NCBI RefSeq assembly: GCF_025060895.1
Contig: NZ_JANZKV010000005.1
Span: forward strand, 1 to 58,791
DNA: 58,791 nucleotides
Direction of reading: 5' to 3'
DNA from: Stieleria sedimenti
GTDB taxonomy: Bacteria > Planctomycetota > Planctomycetia > Pirellulales > Pirellulaceae
Part shown: in pieces, positions 36,356-44,942 of the stretch
How the letters are laid out: each line of letters opens with the position of its first letter
How positions within the stretch are numbered: position 1 is the stretch's first letter
Notes under the pieces: model-generated
The model's database searches: none
Seen by the model: only the letters and a program-made list of their open reading frames with translations
Told to the model about the DNA's origin: nothing
Program-made: the position numbers and the translations under genes

Positions 36356-37636
36356 ATGAAGTATTTGGTTTTGTTGATGATGGTTTTGGCGGGCGCTGAC
36401 GCGACGGCGGCGGATGTGATCGAGTTCGCCGACGGCGCTAAATTGGTCGGCACAATCACCTCCATCCGGAAAGCGGAAAAGGAATTCGATTTTGAACCCC
36501 GCGACGACTCGACGTCTTCCAAGCCCGTGTATCGATTTGACGAGGTCTTTCGCGTTTCCTACCAGGGCAAATGGTTCGTTTTGACGCCCAAATCGAAACC
36601 GACGTCGTCGGACAGCGATGCCGGGGGCGATTCCGGGACGGTGACGCGCTCCAAGGCAGAGGTCTTGGCGCTGATCGAGGCTGCCGGAAAATCGCCGCCC
36701 GATTGGTTCGAATCCACACCGCTCGACTATCCCAAGACGCTCGACCTGTCGTGGCCGATCCAGCCGCCCAAAGGACCCTGGCAAAGTCACAAGAACATGG
36801 GACAGTACATCTGGTCCGTCGTCAACGAAAACCCCGGCCGCTGGCATTCGGGTATCAAGCTGCTGCACCACTGCGTGTCGTTGCACAAAGACGACCGGGT
36901 CTTGCTGCAGCGTGACATGAACGCGCTCGGAGACGCCTACTTCCGATTGTTGCAGGACTATCCGCGTGCCGCATTTTGGTTCCAGCAAGGCAAGGCGACC
37001 GTCGACAAGGTGCATGGCATTCGACTGGCCGAGTGCTATTGGCGTCTGGGAAACCGCGACATGGCTTTGCAGATGCTACGCGGACGGCGTCTCAACCTCG
37101 GCGCGATCAAACTCTACGGCGACATGGGCGAGATCGACCGGGCGCTCAGTTTGACAGCCGCCTTTGTGAAATCGGGGAACGATTACCAGGCCAATATCCT
37201 GGCCGCCGACGCGCTGCGGCTGGCCGGACGACCCGACGAGGCGATCGATTATTACCAACGTGTCATCGCGTCCAAGCGGTTTCGAAACGACGAATACGAA
37301 AAACGGTTCAAAGCTCGTGCCCAGGAAAGTATCGACACGATTCGCTTGTACGACCAGGCGGACGTCAGTCGCGTCGCCGACGGAACCTACCGCGACAGCA
37401 GCACGGGTTACAACGGTAAACTTTCCGTCGCAGTCACGGTATCGGGCGGCAGACTTGAAGCGGTCAAAATCACCGACCACAAAGAAAAACAATTCTACTC
37501 CTCGCTGACCGACACGCCGGAGCAATTGATCGCCCGTCAAAGTGTGCAAGGCATTGATGGAACCAGCAGTGCGACGATCACGTCGCAAGCCATCGTCAAC
37601 GCGACCGCCAAGGCGCTGGCCCAGGGAACCCGATGA
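36356..37636 (+). CDS. Exported FMN-binding-domain protein, predicted covalent flavinylation
   Basis: A 426-residue protein with a signal peptide (YLVLLMMVLAGADATAA). The middle is helical and TPR-like (LGDAYFRLLQDYPRAAFWFQQGK, LAADALRLAGRPDEAIDYYQ). The C-terminal ~90 residues are an FMN-binding domain of the NqrC/RnfG/NosR type: DGTYRDSSTGYNGKLSVAVTVSGG, then the DGTSSATIT segment at 401-409. The latter matches the flavinylation motif D-x-x-(S/T)-(G/S)-A-T, so FMN would attach through Thr407 by ApbE. The stop overlaps the next start (ATGA), so the product is coupled to the polyferredoxin and probably exchanges electrons with it outside the cytoplasm. Confidence 0.9.
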   Translation: MKYLVLLMMVLAGADATAADVIEFADGAKLVGTITSIRKAEKEFDFEPRDDSTSSKPVYRFDEVFRVSYQGKWFVLTPKSKPTSSDSDAGGDSGTVTRSKAEVLALIEAAGKSPPDWFESTPLDYPKTLDLSWPIQPPKGPWQSHKNMGQYIWSVVNENPGRWHSGIKLLHHCVSLHKDDRVLLQRDMNALGDAYFRLLQDYPRAAFWFQQGKATVDKVHGIRLAECYWRLGNRDMALQMLRGRRLNLGAIKLYGDMGEIDRALSLTAAFVKSGNDYQANILAADALRLAGRPDEAIDYYQRVIASKRFRNDEYEKRFKARAQESIDTIRLYDQADVSRVADGTYRDSSTGYNGKLSVAVTVSGGRLEAVKITDHKEKQFYSSLTDTPEQLIARQSVQGIDGTSSATITSQAIVNATAKALAQGTR

Positions 37637-39831
37637 AACGACGCGGTTTGGCGCTAGCGGTCGCCTTGATGGCCGCCGCAATCTTGGTGGCCGTCGCTGA
37701 AAACCACTGGATTGCGAATCGGTTGGGCGTGCCGTCTGCACTGGCGATCACGGTCGCGGGCGTGGTGCTGGCCGCGGCCGTCCTGACGCTGCTGACCAGT
37801 TTTGATCTCGGTAGCCGTGCGGTGCTGCGACTGGACTGGTTTTCACCGGCCCTTCGTCGACTTAAACCCCATCAATACGCTTCCCATTCCTTGACCGGTC
37901 GGTTACTGCGTTGGCTGGTGCCTGTGGGGCTGCAATCGGACAGGATGTCGAAACAGCGAGGGGTCTTGCGCAAGACGTTGCGGCGTTTCGGATTGTCGTG
38001 GCTGGCGTCTCCGGTCCGACGGATCGTGCAAACGATCTGCTTGGTCACGTTCGCCGTTCTCTTCTTCTACGTCTGCTGGCCTTACGATGCACGGCCGGCG
38101 GAGAGTCGCAACGCCGAAATCGCCGGCGGTGAGCAATGGCCGTCGCACTACAGCGACAACCTGGCGGCGAAGGAGATCATCCCGGCCGAGACGTTTTTGA
38201 TGATCGACCCGTTGGTCAGTTTGTCGACGGCGGTCGCGTCGCGAAGCTGGGTCTGGTCGCTGGCGTCGGCGGCCGCGATCTTGATCGTTTGCGTACTAAT
38301 TCCACGCGGCTTTTGTGGCTACCTGTGTCCCTTGGGCACGACGATTGACCTGTTTGATTGGGCGATCGGAAAACGGGTCACGCGGTTTCGTGTTCCCGAT
38401 GACGGTTGGTGGGTTCACATCAAATACTACTTGCTGGCCGGGACGCTGCTGTGCGCGGTGTTCGGCGTGCTGGTCTCAGGTTTCTTCGCGGCGATTCCGG
38501 TGATCACGCGAGGGATGCTGTTTCTGTTTGATCCGATCCAAACCGGAACGCTGCGGGGTTGGCATTTGGTGCCCGCGATGAACGCCGGTCACGTGATTTC
38601 GATCGCGATGTTTTTGGGCGTGCTGAGTTTAGGGTTCTTGCGGCCGCGGTTTTGGTGCAAGTACGTCTGTCCGAGTGGAGCCGTGTTTTCCCTAGGAAAT
38701 CTGTTTCGAATCACCGAACGGAAGGTCGAATCGTCCTGCATCAACTGCAACAAGTGCGTCGAAATCTGCCCGTTCGACGCCATCAAACCCGACTTCACCA
38801 CCCGCACGACCGATTGCACGCTGTGTCAGTCTTGTGGCGGAGTGTGTCCGACGCATGCGATCAAATTTGTCGAGCGTTGGAACGTGGTCGAATTGAAGAT
38901 CGAGAACGATCCGCCGACGCATGAGACGACATTGGGGCGACGCGGGTTCTTGTCACTCGCCGGAGGCACGGCGGCGGCGGTGGCGGGCAGCGCAGGAGTT
39001 TCGCTGGCGACAAAAGCCTTCGGTGCACGCCTGGACGATCCGAATGCGTTCTTGCCCGTTCGCCCGCCGGGCAGTGTTCCCGAGCAAGAGTTTCTGGAGA
39101 TGTGCATTCGCTGTGGCGAGTGTTTCAAGGCCTGTCCCAACGATGTGCTTCAACCGGAGGGATTTCAACAAGGACTCGAAGGATTGTGGTCGCCGCTGGT
39201 CAACGCCGATTGGGCGGGGTGTGAATCAAGTTGCAACGCGTGCGGGCAAGTCTGTCCGACCGGTGCGATTCGCGCGTTGCCGTTGGCGGAAAAGAAAGTC
39301 GCTCGCATGGGCCTGGCCATCGTCAACGAGACGACCTGCCTACCGTTTGCCGGTCAAGAAGAATGCGATCTCTGTGTCCAAGAGTGCAACGCGGCGGGAT
39401 ACCACGCGATCGAATTCAAACGGGTCGGAACGGAAGTAGACAACAATGGGGTGCCGATCGAAGGCACGGGCTATTCGGCGCCGGTCGTGTTGGCCGATCA
39501 ATGCGTGGGTTGTGGACTGTGCCAGACACGTTGCCATGCCATCAATGTCAAGGAACGAGGTTTGTTAAGCGAGTCCGCGATCATCATCGAGGCGGGTGAA
39601 GGCAAAGAAGATCGTATGATGTCGGGGTCTTACATCGCGTTGCGGCAACGCGAGGCCCGCGACCGCGCCAGTGCGTCGCCCGGCGTGGAGTACTTTGTTC
39701 CGGAAACGGACGAGCCGGAGTCACCGTTTGGCGTGCCGGAGTCACCGTTCGGCGTGCCGGGTACGCCGGCGATGGAGCCGACGGAGGACATGTCGGATGA
39801 CGACCCCTTTGGGACGTTGGGATTGGAGTGA
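37633..39831 (+). CDS. NapH-NapG-like fused membrane polyferredoxin
   Basis: A 732-residue iron-sulfur protein. The N-terminal ~330 residues contain several membrane helices with the NapH/NosR-type motifs GFCGYLCPLGTTIDLFDW and FWCKYVCPSGAVFSLGN. Two [4Fe-4S] motifs follow, CINCNKCVEICP and CTLCQSCGGVCP. Then comes an internal twin-arginine-like signal (GRRGFLSLAGGTAAAVAGSAG) and a NapG-like region with further clusters: CIRCGECFKACP, CNACGQVCP, CDLCVQEC and CVGCGLCQTRC. The C-terminus repeats ESPFGVP. Fusing a membrane NapH-like and a Tat-type NapG-like protein in one chain is unusual. It probably oxidises quinol and passes electrons to the flavinylated partner encoded upstream. No nitrate or nitrous-oxide reductase gene is adjacent. 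Confidence 0.9.
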   Translation: MKRRGLALAVALMAAAILVAVAENHWIANRLGVPSALAITVAGVVLAAAVLTLLTSFDLGSRAVLRLDWFSPALRRLKPHQYASHSLTGRLLRWLVPVGLQSDRMSKQRGVLRKTLRRFGLSWLASPVRRIVQTICLVTFAVLFFYVCWPYDARPAESRNAEIAGGEQWPSHYSDNLAAKEIIPAETFLMIDPLVSLSTAVASRSWVWSLASAAAILIVCVLIPRGFCGYLCPLGTTIDLFDWAIGKRVTRFRVPDDGWWVHIKYYLLAGTLLCAVFGVLVSGFFAAIPVITRGMLFLFDPIQTGTLRGWHLVPAMNAGHVISIAMFLGVLSLGFLRPRFWCKYVCPSGAVFSLGNLFRITERKVESSCINCNKCVEICPFDAIKPDFTTRTTDCTLCQSCGGVCPTHAIKFVERWNVVELKIENDPPTHETTLGRRGFLSLAGGTAAAVAGSAGVSLATKAFGARLDDPNAFLPVRPPGSVPEQEFLEMCIRCGECFKACPNDVLQPEGFQQGLEGLWSPLVNADWAGCESSCNACGQVCPTGAIRALPLAEKKVARMGLAIVNETTCLPFAGQEECDLCVQECNAAGYHAIEFKRVGTEVDNNGVPIEGTGYSAPVVLADQCVGCGLCQTRCHAINVKERGLLSESAIIIEAGEGKEDRMMSGSYIALRQREARDRASASPGVEYFVPETDEPESPFGVPESPFGVPGTPAMEPTEDMSDDDPFGTLGLE

Positions 39832-39930
39832 TGGTTCGAGACGCCTTGCCGCGATCGCGTTTCGCTACAATGCGGAACCAGTCGCCTTGTGCGTCTTGTT
39901 CCACCGATTCCCCCAACGATCCTCTCGCAG

Positions 39931-40911
39931 ATGAATCCGATCACCGTCGCTGCCGTTCAGTTCAACCATCGTCCGGGTGACAAAACGTTTAACCTGGGTC
40001 GCGTCGAGTCGCTGACAGCCGAAGCCAAGGCGAAGGGAGTCGATCTGATCGCGTTCCCCGAAATGTGTTTGACCGGCTATTGGCACGTAAGAAACCTGTC
40101 GGCCGAGCAGTGCAGGGAACTCGCCGAACCGATCCGTGGCGGTCGATCCACCGACGCGTTGTTGGAACTTGCCGCTCGACAGGACATGACCATCGGCGCA
40201 GGACTGATTGAACTCGCCGAGGATGGACGACTGTTCAACAGCTACGTCGTCGCCATGCCTGACGGCCAAGTCGCCGTGCATCGAAAACTGCATTGTTTTA
40301 TCAGCGAACACCTTGATTCTGGCGACGATTACACGGTGTTCGAGATTCCCCAGGGGGCCACGGTGGGCGTGCTGATCTGCTACGACAACAACATCGGCGA
40401 AAACGTTCGGATGAATGCGTTGCTGGGGGCGGACATCCTGCTCGCCCCTCACCAAACCGGCGGCTGCAATTCACCCAGCCCCCATTGCATGGGCGTGATT
40501 GATCCGAAACTTTGGGAGCAGCGAGAGACGAACCCCGAAGCGATCGAAGCCGAGTTTCGCGGGCCCAAGGGACGTGAGTGGATACGACGTTGGTTGCCCG
40601 CGCGGGCGCACGACAATGGTTTGTTCGTGATCTTCAGCAACGGAGTCGGTGTGGACGACGATGAAGTGCGAACCGGCAATTCCATGATCTTGGGTCCCTA
40701 CGGTGAGACGTTGGCGGAAACGTGGAAGGCCGAGGACGCCATCGTGATTGCTCAGCTTGATCCATCGATCCAAGCCACCAGCACGGGGCGTCGCTGGCTC
40801 AAGTCCCGCCGCCCCGAACTCTACGGCCCACTCGCCGAGCGGACCGGAATTGAACAGGACACGCGGGTGGTTCGTTTTGCAAAAGTGGAGGGCGCCCACT
40901 CTGGCACGTGA
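39931..40911 (+). CDS. Carbon-nitrogen hydrolase (nitrilase superfamily)
   Basis: A 326-residue enzyme with the complete Glu-Lys-Cys triad context: AFPEMCLTGYW (Glu), VHRKLHCF (Lys) and GVLICYDNNIGEN (Cys). Such enzymes hydrolyse amides or nitriles. The substrate is not evident. The ATG at 39931 is chosen because MNPITVAAVQFNH begins the first strand; the frame extends 14 codons further without support. It lies 99 bp downstream of the polyferredoxin on the same strand and may share its transcript. Confidence 0.93.
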   Translation: MNPITVAAVQFNHRPGDKTFNLGRVESLTAEAKAKGVDLIAFPEMCLTGYWHVRNLSAEQCRELAEPIRGGRSTDALLELAARQDMTIGAGLIELAEDGRLFNSYVVAMPDGQVAVHRKLHCFISEHLDSGDDYTVFEIPQGATVGVLICYDNNIGENVRMNALLGADILLAPHQTGGCNSPSPHCMGVIDPKLWEQRETNPEAIEAEFRGPKGREWIRRWLPARAHDNGLFVIFSNGVGVDDDEVRTGNSMILGPYGETLAETWKAEDAIVIAQLDPSIQATSTGRRWLKSRRPELYGPLAERTGIEQDTRVVRFAKVEGAHSGT

Positions 40912-41037
40912 ACGCTTGTCCCGTGTGTCACGTCGGTGTGGGACGTGAAGCAAGTGGTCGCAATCTCCGGCGTGCGTTGATTGCCGCTGTTGCAACCATT
41001 GCCCCCGGCAGGCACATCGGCGGTGCAACCATTTTCC

Positions 41038-41325
41038 ATGACCGATCCTGAGGACGACATCGACCCGCGTGAAGACGCTCGCCAAACGCGAACGCGTCTG
41101 ACCGACGGTGATTCTGGATTTTCTCGCCGCAGCGGTGGCGATCCGATCGGCGAAACGATCGATAGTGCATCCGTCACCAATCTGAGCAATCGGCCGGAGG
41201 AAGACGACGACGAACTGCGACGCCACGTCACCATCAAGGTGCCGCACACTCATCGCATCAAGACCTCCAAAGACGTCAGTGCGTTTCTGAGCGAGGCACA
41301 GACGCTTGGCAAGCTGGAGCACTAA
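41038..41325 (+). pseudogene. N-terminal remnant of a planctomycete Ser/Thr kinase
   Basis: A 95-codon frame. The first ~55 residues are acidic and Ser/Thr-rich like the N-termini of these kinases. The last 38 (DELRRHVTIKVPHTHRIKTSK, then DVSAFLSEAQTLGKLEH) match the kinase N-lobe, with the beta3 Lys67 and the alphaC Glu86. The glycine-rich loop that should precede them is missing, and translation stops where PHIV-type sequence would continue. The TAA stop overlaps the sulfatase stop on the opposite strand. It looks like a kinase gene cut by a rearrangement; the short product cannot be an active kinase. Confidence 0.7.
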
Positions 41326-43160
41326 AGCGAGGACGTCGCGGGACCGAGACGGATCTCGCTGGCGGTTCGGTACATCAGGTTGTTGGCGAACGCTTCGCCG
41401 ACGAAGGCCGCGACTGAAATGAATTGTCCCGACAGGTTCTCGGGGATGGTGAAGCTCACTTCCAGCTTTCCGTCGCCGGAAGCGGACTGAATGATTCGCT
41501 CGATCCGCTTCCCGCCCGAATCCTTGATCGTGACGTGAAATTTCTGCTCGCCCAACGGTTTGGGAATGCGGTGGGTGATGGCGACGGTGAACGGGGCACC
41601 GGGTGTGGCCCGATCGGGAACTTGCATTTGAAACAGCTTGGGATTCGGCTTTGGTCTTGCATTCGCCTTCGTGTTTCCGCCCCGCCTGTTGGCTCGACGG
41701 GCGTCCGCTTCGGCTTGCACCTTGTCGACGTACGCGCTGACCCGTTGTTTGTCATCACGATGGTCGAAGGCCGGAAGGATGTGGTCATTGGAATCGACCA
41801 TGAATTTGCGCATCGCGGCGCGGTGCTTGGCGAGTTCGTCGGCGTACTCGGGGTTGTCGATCAGATTGACAAGTGCATCGGGATCGTTTTCATAGTCATA
41901 AAACTCTTCGAGAACGCCGTGCTGAAATAGCTCCAAGCGGGCGGCGATCTGCGGGTCGGTCGGGGCAAGTTTGACCATCGCGCGATAGGACATGGTTCCC
42001 GTCGTCGCGGTTCGGAAGACGCGTTTGCCGTCCGACCAGGGGTTGAACAGGTAACCGAAACGCTTGGATTGGACGCTCCGCATCGGGCTGCGATTACCGC
42101 CCGAGTTTTCGTTGTAAACCTTGTAGACCAGGTTGCGGCCGGGCTGCTGCTGGCCGCGCAACGTGGGCAGAAACGATCGGCCGTCAAAACCAGCGGGATG
42201 ACTGATCCCGGCGATATCCAACAGAGTCGGCAGCAGATCGACGGCGGAGATCATGTGGGTCCTGTCGATGGTTCCCGGTTTTGTCACCCCCGGCCAACGC
42301 ACGATCCATGGAGTCCGTGTGCTGTGGTTCCACAACGCAGTTTTGGCGAACGGCAAGGGCATGCCGTGATCGGAGAGGAAAACCACCACGGTGTCTTCGT
42401 CTTGCCCCGACTCGCGGAGCGCTTTCATGACGGCGGCGAAACAGTCGTCGGCGCGACGCACCGAAGAATAGTAGTGTGCCAGTTCCAGTCGAACGTCCGG
42501 ATGATCGAACAGGAAACCCGGGATCGGAACCTCTGCAGGTGTAAACACGCGGGTGGGCACATTGTTGTCGTCGACGACCGCTCCATTTTTGCCCATCGCA
42601 TAGAACGGTTTGTGGGGATCGGAGATGTTGATGTTCAGGCAAAAGGGTTTCCCGGCGTCCTTTGCCATCTCGATGCCTCGTCGAGTCGACTGGTAGTACG
42701 ACTCGGCGTTTTTCATGTCCTGCTTTTCACCGTCCAAGGTCGTCAGATCGGCGTCCCACGCGTACGGCTGATAGGGTGTCGAATGAGATACTTTGCCGCG
42801 AATGCCGACGAAGTAGCCGGCCTGTTTCATCAGATCGACCATGTGCGGGTAGTCGGGATCTTTGACCTGGTAAAACCCTTCCACGCCCGTGTTGTGCGGG
42901 TAGCGGCCCGAGAACATGACGTTGCGCGAAGGGTAACAGTTACCGACCTGCACGTGCGCGTGATGGTATCGCAGTCCCTCGGCGGCCAACGCGTCGATGC
43001 TAGGCGTGGTGTCGGGAAGCTCGCAACCGAAGGCGCCGACCGAATCGCAACTCATGTCGTCCACGGTCACGATCAGCAGATTGGGTTTCTCGGCCAGACC
43101 GCGACTGGCCGGCAGGGAGATCACGCCGATCAGGACTGCAAAGAGGAATCGATGACGCAT
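41322..43160 (-). CDS. Exported sulfatase (Cys-type)
   Basis: A 612-residue type I sulfatase with a signal peptide (FLFAVLIGVISLPASRGLA). The metal site begins NLLIVTVDDMSCD. The formylglycine motif is CYPSR with Cys75. Further family blocks are KVSHSTPYQPYAWD, NISDPHKPFYAMG and VVFLSDHGMPLPFAK. These enzymes desulfate algal polysaccharides or related substrates, and Cys75 must be converted to formylglycine by an FGE. The C-terminal ~100 residues form an extra domain after an Arg/Asn-rich linker. The 3' end overlaps the kinase remnant by four bases. Confidence 0.95.
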   Translation of the reverse strand: MRHRFLFAVLIGVISLPASRGLAEKPNLLIVTVDDMSCDSVGAFGCELPDTTPSIDALAAEGLRYHHAHVQVGNCYPSRNVMFSGRYPHNTGVEGFYQVKDPDYPHMVDLMKQAGYFVGIRGKVSHSTPYQPYAWDADLTTLDGEKQDMKNAESYYQSTRRGIEMAKDAGKPFCLNINISDPHKPFYAMGKNGAVVDDNNVPTRVFTPAEVPIPGFLFDHPDVRLELAHYYSSVRRADDCFAAVMKALRESGQDEDTVVVFLSDHGMPLPFAKTALWNHSTRTPWIVRWPGVTKPGTIDRTHMISAVDLLPTLLDIAGISHPAGFDGRSFLPTLRGQQQPGRNLVYKVYNENSGGNRSPMRSVQSKRFGYLFNPWSDGKRVFRTATTGTMSYRAMVKLAPTDPQIAARLELFQHGVLEEFYDYENDPDALVNLIDNPEYADELAKHRAAMRKFMVDSNDHILPAFDHRDDKQRVSAYVDKVQAEADARRANRRGGNTKANARPKPNPKLFQMQVPDRATPGAPFTVAITHRIPKPLGEQKFHVTIKDSGGKRIERIIQSASGDGKLEVSFTIPENLSGQFISVAAFVGEAFANNLMYRTASEIRLGPATSSL

Positions 43161-43212
43161 GTCGGAGTCAGGTTGAAGGGGGAGAGGTGGGGGAATCAGC
43201 GTCTACACATCA

Positions 43213-43245
43213 TAAGTCACCCTCCCCGGTAGGGAGGGTGACTTA
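43213..43245. repeat. Perfect 14-bp hairpin
   Basis: TAAGTCACCCTCCC pairs perfectly with GGGAGGGTGACTTA around CGGTA. It lies upstream of the sulfatase start. A related shorter copy, CCCTCCT-TCC-AGGAGGG followed by TGACTTCAAG, is at 44805-44831. Confidence 0.8.
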
Positions 43246-43270
43246 ATCTCGTTCTGGGTTTTGAATGGTC

Positions 43271-43471
43271 TTAGCGGCAGGGCGCGAGCCCTCCGGTCTT
43301 TAACGGTGTTTTTGAAACGCAACCGGACGGCTCGCGGGCTGTCGATTTAGTCGGGATCTGCTGAGTCAATGGTGAGCCGCTGGCCGTAAGGCCTCGGGCA
43401 GCGTCGGAATGCCCGGCCGCTTACGCGTCGCGGCTCACAAAAACGACAGCCCGCTCGCGCCGTTCCGCTAA
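43271..43471. mobile_element. Composite nested palindromic element (MITE-like), copy 2
   Basis: 201 bp, collinear with 26422-26619. The inner segment 43337-43452 begins GGCTGTCG and ends CGACAGCCC. It is flanked by GCTCGCG on both sides, as expected for an insertion that duplicated its target inside the short element. There is no coding capacity. Confidence 0.8.
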
Positions 43472-43484
43472 CACATCCGATTGG

Positions 43485-43555
43485 TAGCGGCAGGGCGCGA
43501 GCCCTCCGGTTCCGCATCTTTGCCAACACACCGGAGGGCTCGCGCCCTACCGCTA
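43485..43555. mobile_element. Short palindromic element without the inner insertion
   Basis: 71 bp with ~25-bp arms that pair with one mismatch: TAGCGGCAGGGCGCGAGCCC on the left, and GGGCTCGCGCCCTACCGCTA on the right. The left arm also contains the small hairpin AGGGC-GCGA-GCCCT. It is the empty form of the two longer elements and contains their insertion target GCTCGCG. Confidence 0.8.
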
Positions 43556-43626
43556 AAAAGTCGTTCACGGCGTAGGGCAGAGCCCGGGAACAAGTTTAAC
43601 CTCTGTCGGCGATCGCCTGGGGATCC

Positions 43627-44541
43627 CTACTCGCTGTTTGCCGGCAGGAACGGGAACAGCTGTCGGATCTCCTCGTCGGTGGGCTGGCGTCCGTACTCGC
43701 AGATTTCGAACGCTTCGGCGTATTTTACCTGCTGGGCGTGTTCCTCGCCGTACCATTTGATCAGCCCGCCGCGAAACCGATTGGCTTCGCCGGATTGGCG
43801 GCCGACCCATTTTTCACGCAGCCACTCGCGACGAAGTTCCGGACGAGATTCCGGTGGGGCCGCCGCCATCTTGTCCGCATTGCCGAGCGCGCCGCCTTCG
43901 AAGGTTTGCGAAACAAGAGCCGTCAACGCATCGACTTTCTGTTCAAACACACTGTCGACATCCACGACGATGTCTGCTTCGAAGGGATACGGTTTTTGAA
44001 AGCGGTCACTGGAATACAGAAACACAGGATTCTTCTTCAGCGGCGGAGTCGTCGGGCAAAAGAACGGCACGGCGACCATGTAGGCGGCGTCTTGCACCAG
44101 CACGCCGGTGTAGCGGTGGTCGGGGTGGTAGTCCCAAGGTCGGTGGGCGATCACGATGTCCGCATCCCATTCACGGATCAGGATCGTGATCTTGCGTCGG
44201 TTCTCCAGTGTCGGCTCCAGTTCGCCGTCGTGGATGTCCAAGACTTCGCTGGTCACGCCCAGCCGTTCGGCGACTTTGGCCGATTCGGCGGCGCGGCGTT
44301 TGGCCAACGGGCCGCCCGCCATGCTCCAGTGACCGATGTCACCGTTGGTGACCGAAACTAATTTGACCTGGTGACCTTGCGCGGCCCACAGGGCCGCCGT
44401 CCCGCCACTCTTGTATTCCGCATCGTCGGGATGGGCGCCAAAGCAAATGATTCTGAGGGGCTCTGAGTGATCCTCGGCAAACAGTCGATCAGGGGCGGCA
44501 AAAGAAATCGCGACGACGAGCAATAGCAACCACAAACGCAT
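43627..44541 (-). CDS. Exported PIG-L family deacetylase
   Basis: A 304-residue zinc-dependent deacetylase of the LmbE/PIG-L family, which deacetylates N-acetyl sugars. Signal peptide (LWLLLLVVAISFAAPDRLFA), then the zinc motif GAHPDDAEYKSGG, SVTNGDIGHWSMAGGPLAKRRAAE, and HRPWDYHPDHRYTGVLVQDAAY with the third metal histidine. The ATG at 44541 is chosen over an in-frame start 16 codons upstream because it places the signal peptide first. The context (sulfatases, DUF1080 protein) fits glycan breakdown. Confidence 0.93.
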   Translation of the reverse strand: MRLWLLLLVVAISFAAPDRLFAEDHSEPLRIICFGAHPDDAEYKSGGTAALWAAQGHQVKLVSVTNGDIGHWSMAGGPLAKRRAAESAKVAERLGVTSEVLDIHDGELEPTLENRRKITILIREWDADIVIAHRPWDYHPDHRYTGVLVQDAAYMVAVPFFCPTTPPLKKNPVFLYSSDRFQKPYPFEADIVVDVDSVFEQKVDALTALVSQTFEGGALGNADKMAAAPPESRPELRREWLREKWVGRQSGEANRFRGGLIKWYGEEHAQQVKYAEAFEICEYGRQPTDEEIRQLFPFLPANSE

Positions 44542-44942
44542 GGCAGGACTCCGGCAGGAAGTTGACTTGGCATCAGGTAAGACTGACATTCACGCAGCAA
44601 TCATAACTGACCGCGCGACGTCGGGTGTGACGTGCCACGCGGTGACCGATTGGAATTGCCCAGCCCGTGTCACAGAGGGCGCTTCGGGGCGTGCAGTGGT
44701 TCATTCGTGATCAAGGGAGGAGTTGGGGTGCTGTTTGGGGCGTGCCGATCAATCTTGAAACGAGCGCCGCGATCCACCGCTCGACCTCCCCCCGCTTCGC
44801 TCGACCCTCCTTCCAGGAGGGTGACTTCAAGAACTGCACAACCTGCGTCGAAGCGAGGGGCAGGGGGATGCCTGATTTGACATCGTACGTTCAACGCGTA
44901 CCTTGAGAGAAACCCGTCTGCAATCGAATTGGGGGTCTCGTC
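44542..44942. other. Intergenic region, no gene seen
   Basis: About 400 bp between divergent genes. It holds the short hairpin CCCTCCT-TCC-AGGAGGG (44805-44821), related to the one at 43213-43245. No convincing promoter or small gene is visible. Confidence 0.55.

Larger units (their letters stand above)
43161..43626. repeat. Intergenic region with hairpin and nested palindromic elements
   Basis: No gene. It holds a 14-bp perfect hairpin at 43213-43245 and the elements at 43271-43471 and 43485-43555. The end (43571-43590) carries a short hairpin, AGGGC-AGA-GCCC, followed by GGGAACAAGT, a tail shared with the 18.4-kb repeat. Confidence 0.8.

Noticed and set aside
40909-40929. Candidate sigma54 promoter (TGGCACGTGAACGCTTGT)
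   Set aside because: The spacing between the GG and GC elements is too long for a -24/-12 promoter, and it lies at the 3' end of the nitrilase gene.
42069-43232. 387-codon open frame antisense to a sulfatase
   Set aside because: Shadow of the sulfatase reading frame; no independent support.
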